A stretch of DNA of 26,724 bases from an uncultured Proteiniphilum sp. (GTDB lineage Bacteria > Bacteroidota > Bacteroidia > Bacteroidales > Dysgonomonadaceae), in the NCBI RefSeq assembly GCF_937873925.1, contig NZ_CALNAT010000181.1, positions 1 to 26,724 on the forward strand, given 5' to 3'. The notes below the pieces were generated by a model. It was given only the letters and a program-made list of their open reading frames with translations. It was not told the DNA's origin and did no database searches. The position numbers and the translations under genes are program-made. Numbering within the stretch: position 1 is the first letter of the stretch; each line of letters begins with the position of its first letter. Positions 21,334-26,724 of the stretch are shown here, in pieces.

Positions 21334-24249
21334 TCAATCCAACAGATCCTGTATTTCTTTCATTGACAGTTGCGGCCTGACGAACGCATCTGTCAATGTT
21401 GTTTTATACCGTTGCAGTCGTTGAATTTTTTCTTCTACCGTCCCTTTTACTATAAATCGGTAAAGGGTCACTTTTTTGTTCTGCCCGATACGGTGAGCCC
21501 GGCTTACCGCCTGCATTTCCGCAGCAGGATTCCACCATGGGTCGATGATGAAAACATAGTCGGCTGCTGTCAGATTCAGTCCTGTCCCACCGGCTTTAAG
21601 AGAAATGAAAAATGCCCTGACATTTTTGTCAGCGTTGAACTTGTCAATTTCACCTTTCCGGTCGGTCGTACTACCAGTAAGCCATGCGTACCGCCACCCA
21701 CGGTTATCGAAATAGTCGGCAAACAATTGAAGATGCTTCACAAAAGATGAAAATACCAACACTTTGTGTTGCCCGGCAAAGATTATTTCGGCTTGCGCGA
21801 CAATTTGTTCGAATTTAGCCGATCCTCCTTCATAATCGGGCAGGAAGATAGCCGGATGGTTGGCAAGCAACCGCAGGCGCATAAGACTGCTCAATGTTGC
21901 CGCGGCATATGATTTATTTGATTCGGTAAGTTGTTCCAGTAAATCGTTTCGGATCATGTTTTTCTCTTTATTGTAAAGTGCGGCCTGCTCAGCATCCATT
22001 TCACAATACATGATCTCTTCCGTTAAAGGTGGAAGTTCAGGCGCAACCTCTTCTTTGCTACGGCGAAGGATAAACGGATCGATAATTTTGAGCAGTTTTT
22101 GTCGTGCATCGTCGTCGTTGATCACATCGGCCTCAGTGAAACGTGCTTTGAATTCTCTATGTTTACCGAGGATACCGTCATTCAAGAAGTCCATCTGCGA
22201 CCATAAATCGGAAAGGGAATTTTCCACGGGTGTTCCGGTCAATGCAAGTTTATAGGTTGAATGTAATTGCTTTATGCAATCGAAAATCTGCGAATCCGGA
22301 TTTTTGATATACTGGCTCTCATCCAGCACAAGATAATGGAAATAACAGTTACGCAATAAATCTATATCCTGCCTTACTATTCCGTAACTTGTCAAAACAA
22401 CCTGGTAACGGCTTATCTCTCTTTTGAAGTCATCGTTTTGAAGACGGTTACCCCCGGTATGAACGTACACTTCCAAAACCGGTGCAAATTTTTTCAACTC
22501 ACTCAGCCAATTATGAATAAGCGATGTAGGCATCACGATAAGCGTAGGAGGCAGCTCGTTTTTTACGATGATCTCCCTGTCGTCCGTCCCATCCGTGGTA
22601 AAATCATCAAAAAGCGAAAGCTGACGGGGCCTTCCGTTCTTCCATTTTGGTATTTCTGATGTTCCGGCATATATATGCAACAATAATGTGATGGTCTGCA
22701 ATGTTTTACCCAGCCCCATATCGTCCGCAAGGCATCCACCGAAACCGTTTTGTTGTAGATAAGCCAACCAGCGAAACCCGTTCTCCTGGTATGGCCTCAA
22801 TGTGACGTTCAATGCTGCAGGGATATCGACTGAATAATGTTTTAGTTCCACTTTCTCTTCAGAAAAAAAGCCGTTTTCTGCCAGTTCTTTTACCTTAAAA
22901 TGGAAATTACTGAGGCATAGGATGTTGCCGGAAACGGTTCCGTATCGGAACATCTCACCAAAACGAGAAAACCACTCCATCGGTAATACGGCAATACAAC
23001 CGTCCGGAAGGAGATATTCCCGGATATTGTTTAGTATATGTTCTCTAAATTGGATAAAAGGAATTTCCACATCGCCGAAACAGGCAACGCAATGGATGTC
23101 GAACCAATCGTTAGTGTCGCTGACGGTAAGCTGTAAATCAATTTCACCCGTATAATACACCAATTTACCAAGCGATTGTTTCAACTCGAAGTTTTCCAAC
23201 AATTTACCATTCCGGTTAATCCACTCGACCAATCCAAGCGAATCGGTGCCTTGCTTTTTATTCCCGGATGCCAGGTAAAACTGGCCGGTACGCGACCTGC
23301 TTAACCCTCCGTTCTCAAGCATCGAGATATGTTCTTTCTCCCATACTTCATCGCGAAAAAACCAACCGATGGACAGATCCCCGGTTTCTTCCGCTACTTC
23401 CACTTCCTTTTTGTATGGCCGGTCGATGGCAAAGCGATGCATGCCATAGTGAAACTGTAAATTGAGTATGGGCTGCAAATCAAAATCCGTTTCGAGAGTT
23501 AGCACGGCAACAGGATTGTATGCTTGTTCGAAAATGGAAATACCCTCACCCTTTACCTCATAGTTTTTCACACACTGCACCACGAAACTGCGGATATAGC
23601 CGGGAACACTTCGTGACGGCACTTCAATCTGTTTTTTCCTGAAAAACGGCCTCAGTTTTTTTTCATCCACATCGTTAAAATAATGTAGCTGCCTGCCAAT
23701 CACTGCAACAGCCGGATCCGAGACAAGCGGGGCAAAGAATTGCCCGTAAAGCTCCACGTTTGAAGTTCCGTTCCGTACCGTAGCGTTGTATGTAAATGTC
23801 TCCGCATGGCAAAAACGGAAAACCATCCTTGATGGTTCTTTCAGCACATCCAATGCCTGGCCGGCCCTGAAATCACGGATACTGATTTTTTCACGCAAAA
23901 AAACCGGCGTGTTTATTTTTCGGATAATTTCAATCAGTTTTTCCTGTTTCTTTTCGATAAAGGGCCGAATGTAGATTTCAATATCGGTCGAAGAAATCTT
24001 TCGCAGAAAATCAGCCTCACTCTTCTCGTGCGAAAATGATCTCATCAGTTCCTTGTCGGAATATCGGTCTGCCAGTCGCACGACAGTTTGTTCATTTTCC
24101 GTTAAATCTTTATAGGTAGCAGAGGTCGTGCGTGCCGTTTCGGCAATGACATGCGATTCTATATCAGCCCGGTACAAGGCAAACACCGGCTGAAGCAAAT
24201 AGCCGAAATTTGGGTGGTGGACAAGGGTTATAATTAGTGTATCGCGCAT
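21334..24249 (-). CDS. SNF2-family DEAD/DEAH-box ATPase (HepA-like)
   Basis: A 971-residue SWI2/SNF2 double-stranded DNA translocase. The N-terminal half (about 1-490) has no zinc-finger SWIM motif that I can see and is typical of the long bacterial form. The ATPase starts near residue 505 with LRPYQENGFRWLAYL, then Walker A in LADDMGLGKTLQT, the Walker B-like VLDESQYIKN, LTGTPVENSLSDLWSQMDFL and the C-terminal lobe with VFSSFVKHLQLFADYF, LKAGGTGLNLTAADYVFIID and QAVSRAHRIGQNKKVTLYRF. All core motifs are intact. Likely roles are chromatin/protein displacement or repair, but none is proven for this type. An in-frame TTG at 24270 would add seven residues; the ATG at 24249 is preferred. It follows the HRDC helicase gene by 75 bp, probably in one transcript. 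Confidence 0.93.
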   Translation of the reverse strand: MRDTLIITLVHHPNFGYLLQPVFALYRADIESHVIAETARTTSATYKDLTENEQTVVRLADRYSDKELMRSFSHEKSEADFLRKISSTDIEIYIRPFIEKKQEKLIEIIRKINTPVFLREKISIRDFRAGQALDVLKEPSRMVFRFCHAETFTYNATVRNGTSNVELYGQFFAPLVSDPAVAVIGRQLHYFNDVDEKKLRPFFRKKQIEVPSRSVPGYIRSFVVQCVKNYEVKGEGISIFEQAYNPVAVLTLETDFDLQPILNLQFHYGMHRFAIDRPYKKEVEVAEETGDLSIGWFFRDEVWEKEHISMLENGGLSRSRTGQFYLASGNKKQGTDSLGLVEWINRNGKLLENFELKQSLGKLVYYTGEIDLQLTVSDTNDWFDIHCVACFGDVEIPFIQFREHILNNIREYLLPDGCIAVLPMEWFSRFGEMFRYGTVSGNILCLSNFHFKVKELAENGFFSEEKVELKHYSVDIPAALNVTLRPYQENGFRWLAYLQQNGFGGCLADDMGLGKTLQTITLLLHIYAGTSEIPKWKNGRPRQLSLFDDFTTDGTDDREIIVKNELPPTLIVMPTSLIHNWLSELKKFAPVLEVYVHTGGNRLQNDDFKREISRYQVVLTSYGIVRQDIDLLRNCYFHYLVLDESQYIKNPDSQIFDCIKQLHSTYKLALTGTPVENSLSDLWSQMDFLNDGILGKHREFKARFTEADVINDDDARQKLLKIIDPFILRRSKEEVAPELPPLTEEIMYCEMDAEQAALYNKEKNMIRNDLLEQLTESNKSYAAATLSSLMRLRLLANHPAIFLPDYEGGSAKFEQIVAQAEIIFAGQHKVLVFSSFVKHLQLFADYFDNRGWRYAWLTGSTTDRKGEIDKFNADKNVRAFFISLKAGGTGLNLTAADYVFIIDPWWNPAAEMQAVSRAHRIGQNKKVTLYRFIVKGTVEEKIQRLQRYKTTLTDAFVRPQLSMKEIQDLLD

Positions 24250-24324
24250 TCTCAATATGGATATTTTCAATCTGCCTACCGACGATAATAATTGGACATC
24301 CCCGACAATATACGCATGGTATTA

Positions 24325-26724
24325 TCAACGTTTTATAATAATATCTGATAAATCGGATGTATGCCCTCTTTTATGTGCAAGGATCATCATAATCTCAATG
24401 TTCGAAAAATCAGGATGCAAGGTATAATAGACAGGGTCGTCGGGCGAACCGTCCCTCAGCTTTTCTTCGGCCAGACGGAGCCGCTCGCGTGGAACAAAAT
24501 CGGTAATGACCAGTTCACCCTTCTCCACATATTTTGCCAGATGGGTACCAATAGTAGAAACAGCCAGATTCCGCTCTTCGGCTATCTCTTCAATCGTCTT
24601 TCCCGACCGGAACATTTCCAAACTCAGACGCCGGGTATCCCCTTTTTGCTTTTTTTCTTTTTTCTCTTTCTTTTCTTTCCTTTTTCTTTTGGATACTTCC
24701 TTCTCCGGCAGACAAGACTCCAGTCCGTGCCTTTCACAGTAATCTCTGATGATCGCTAAGAAGATTTGTCCGTATTTTTCTACTTTGGCCGGTCCGAATC
24801 CGGTGATTTGAAGCAACTCCTTTTTGTTTTGGGGCAAATACTCCGCCATCTCATAGAGCGTCTTACTGCCGGCGACCATATAAATCGGTAAATCCCGCGG
24901 TCCGCAGATATTATTCCGCTCCTCCACCAGAAGACGGTATAAACCGGGATGCGACAGGTCGGATTTCGCAGATACCGAGGCGGCATAAGCATTGACGCTA
25001 AAAGAAGGAAGTTTAAAACTGTTTTTCGCCTCAAAATAGGCCTCAATAGTTGTATCGGATTTTAATTTACCCAGGAGATACCTTTTCAAGGCCAGATCGG
25101 AAAAAATATCCAGAATCGCCTCGTTATATCCGGCTGCGTGTGCACGACTATCGGTCGAAGCCGGCGACTGTCGCAGATCGGCTATCAATAGATCCATCTT
25201 TTCCACAAAAAAAACACCGGCAGCACTTAATCGGTTTCTTAAATGCTCTTCCCTGACAGGATGCTGATGAATGATCGAATTCAACTGTACCTGAAATTTT
25301 GCTGCCACCCGCTCCATCTCCTCCAGTTTTTGCCGGATATTTTGTAAATAGGGCAGCGTTTCATCATTGAACGACTCTCCCAATTCCTTGATCTGCGATG
25401 ATAAACGCTTGATTTGAGACAAGATACCTGTAAAATCGAAAACCGACAACAAAAGATGGGAACGATAAGCATTACGCGACTCTTCCAACTGCTTTTCAAG
25501 CATATCAACGGTTTGCTTATTCCTTTCATAGTCTATAATCTGACGGTCATTACGAATACTTTCCGGATGAATCTTGCTTAACAATACGACACCCTCCAAC
25601 GAGCGGCACCGGCTCAATGCCACATATACCTGTCCGGGAGCAAAGGCTTGTCCGGCATCTATCACCGCTTTGTCAAAGGTAAGCCCCTGGCTTTTATGAA
25701 TAGTGATAGCCCATGCCAGACGTAAGGGATACTGTATAAAACGTCCCAGTATGTTTTCTTCTATCTGTTTTGTCTCAGGATTGGCCGAGTAACCGATATT
25801 TTCCCACATGGTGCGCTCCACCTCGATATATTCATCACCATCACAACACACGATAATACGGTCTCCCTCAATTTTATCGACTACACCTGTTTTCCCATTA
25901 TAGAAACGTGCTGCCTCGGTATCATTTCTAAGGAACATCACCTTTGCACCAGGTTTCAGCTCCAGTAGCGGCTCGGTAGGATAGTTCCTCTCGGAATACT
26001 CTCCCTCAATCTTGGCAGTAAATCTGGAGATCTCACCCTCTAATTTATCCAACTCCCGACTGTTAATCTGATCCGCTTTGTAATTATGGGTGGTGAGGAC
26101 AATATAATCATCCTCATCCTTGGGTGTAAACAGCGGATTATATCGGTTTTCAAGCATCCGGAAACTCTCCGGTGAAAGACAATCATTCCGGATCTCGTTC
26201 AACACCCGTATAAAATCGTTGTTTGTCTGACGGTAAATTTTTTCAAATTCGATATAGACAGGCGAAGCCTGCATAATCGCCCGGCTATGGAAGAAATAAG
26301 GACTTTGATAATATTCCGATAGCAAACGCCACTCCTCTTCTTTCGCTACCGGAGAGAGCTGGAACATGTCACCAATAAAAACGACCTGCACACCACCGAA
26401 AAGCTGGTCTCCCCTGTATCGGAAATGACGCAGCGAGGCGTCGATCGCGTCCAGCAGATCAGCACGCACCATACTTATCTCATCGATCACCAGCAATTCC
26501 AGTTCTTGTAATACCCGCCGGCGATATCCCCGCATCCTTGTCTGACCGATCAGTTTCTTCCTCCCTTCAGGTGTGGGTAAGAATGGCGTAAGCGGCAATT
26601 GAAAAAAAGAATGGATTGTAGTACCCCCGGCATTGATGGCCGCTACACCGGTAGGCGCAACTACCGCCATCTGCTTCCCGGAAATCTCTTTCAGACGATG
26701 CAGGAACGTGGTCTTTCCCGTGCC
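24325..26724 (-). CDS. PIF1-like helicase with C-terminal HRDC and HTH domains, 5' end beyond the window
   Basis: Partial gene: the frame is open to the right edge, where Walker A GTGKTTFLHRL is the first visible sequence, so perhaps 20-40 N-terminal residues are missing. The SF1B helicase core shows VAPTGVAAINAGGTTIHSFF, Walker B LLVIDEISMVRADLLDA, VVFIGDMFQLSPV and, later, AITIHKSQGLTFDKAVID and VYVALSRCRSLEG. After a helical middle region comes an HRDC domain (DLPIYMVAGSKTLYEMA, ITGFGPAKVEKYGQIF), then a lysine/glutamate-rich linker (KRKRKEKKEKKEKKQKG), then a helix-turn-helix domain (GKTIEEIAEERNLAVSTIGTHL). The HRDC-plus-HTH tail is what RecQ usually carries, here on a PIF1-type motor. 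It is probably co-transcribed with the SNF2 gene downstream. Confidence 0.93.
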   Translation of the reverse strand, partial: GTGKTTFLHRLKEISGKQMAVVAPTGVAAINAGGTTIHSFFQLPLTPFLPTPEGRKKLIGQTRMRGYRRRVLQELELLVIDEISMVRADLLDAIDASLRHFRYRGDQLFGGVQVVFIGDMFQLSPVAKEEEWRLLSEYYQSPYFFHSRAIMQASPVYIEFEKIYRQTNNDFIRVLNEIRNDCLSPESFRMLENRYNPLFTPKDEDDYIVLTTHNYKADQINSRELDKLEGEISRFTAKIEGEYSERNYPTEPLLELKPGAKVMFLRNDTEAARFYNGKTGVVDKIEGDRIIVCCDGDEYIEVERTMWENIGYSANPETKQIEENILGRFIQYPLRLAWAITIHKSQGLTFDKAVIDAGQAFAPGQVYVALSRCRSLEGVVLLSKIHPESIRNDRQIIDYERNKQTVDMLEKQLEESRNAYRSHLLLSVFDFTGILSQIKRLSSQIKELGESFNDETLPYLQNIRQKLEEMERVAAKFQVQLNSIIHQHPVREEHLRNRLSAAGVFFVEKMDLLIADLRQSPASTDSRAHAAGYNEAILDIFSDLALKRYLLGKLKSDTTIEAYFEAKNSFKLPSFSVNAYAASVSAKSDLSHPGLYRLLVEERNNICGPRDLPIYMVAGSKTLYEMAEYLPQNKKELLQITGFGPAKVEKYGQIFLAIIRDYCERHGLESCLPEKEVSKRKRKEKKEKKEKKQKGDTRRLSLEMFRSGKTIEEIAEERNLAVSTIGTHLAKYVEKGELVITDFVPRERLRLAEEKLRDGSPDDPVYYTLHPDFSNIEIMMILAHKRGHTSDLSDIIIKR

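Overview
The window looks like a chromosomal segment of an anaerobic member of Bacteroidales (Bacteroidetes), possibly Dysgonomonadaceae. This rests on a one-piece pyruvate:ferredoxin oxidoreductase, the type II dehydroquinase and Pgk sequence styles, SusC/TonB-receptor-like leader debris ending in VSGKV, weak or absent Shine-Dalgarno sequences, and repeated -7 boxes of the Bacteroidetes form TAnnTTTG ahead of several genes. The family assignment is an inference; no rRNA is present.

Layout. (1) Positions 1-4,353 carry aroQ and nifJ on the minus strand, with a strong hairpin terminator between them and related octamer repeat arrays on both outer sides. (2) Positions 4,700-9,760 form a trehalose/osmotic-stress locus: a fused trehalose-6-phosphate synthase/phosphatase, an MscS-type channel 11 bp behind it, and a convergent GH15 glycosidase (candidate trehalase) whose 3' end overlaps the channel gene. 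(3) Positions 9,842-15,563 are a visibly AT-richer, all-minus-strand accessory block of small genes: DUF2200, a truncated NmrA-like gene, two alpha/beta hydrolases, two DUF1801 proteins, a secreted YCII-like protein, a Lnu(B/F)-like nucleotidyltransferase and a ClbS/DfsB-like protein. It also holds a decayed second copy of DUF2200. It reads as a patchwork of acquired tolerance-type genes with gene debris. (4) Positions 15,772-17,523 are a metal-homeostasis module: a DtxR/MntR-type regulator divergent from a ZIP transporter. Two TTAG-N6-CTAA palindromes lie between them, one placed exactly between the -33 and -7 elements of the ZIP promoter, and a 37-residue leader that looks like the stump of a TonB-dependent receptor precedes the ZIP gene. 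(5) Positions 17,545-21,329 hold type I asparaginase, a RidA-family protein lacking the usual active-site arginine, a divergent OsmC-family protein and pgk. (6) Positions 21,334-26,724 hold two large helicases on the minus strand: a SNF2-family ATPase and, running off the right edge, a PIF1-like helicase fused to HRDC and HTH domains.

Functional coherence. Regions 1, 5 and 6 are core metabolism and DNA maintenance. Region 2 would make trehalose, release osmolytes on hypo-osmotic shock and hydrolyse glucosides. Region 4 is a self-contained metal-responsive circuit. Region 3 is the most plastic part, and most of the unusual observations come from it and from the intergenic repeats.
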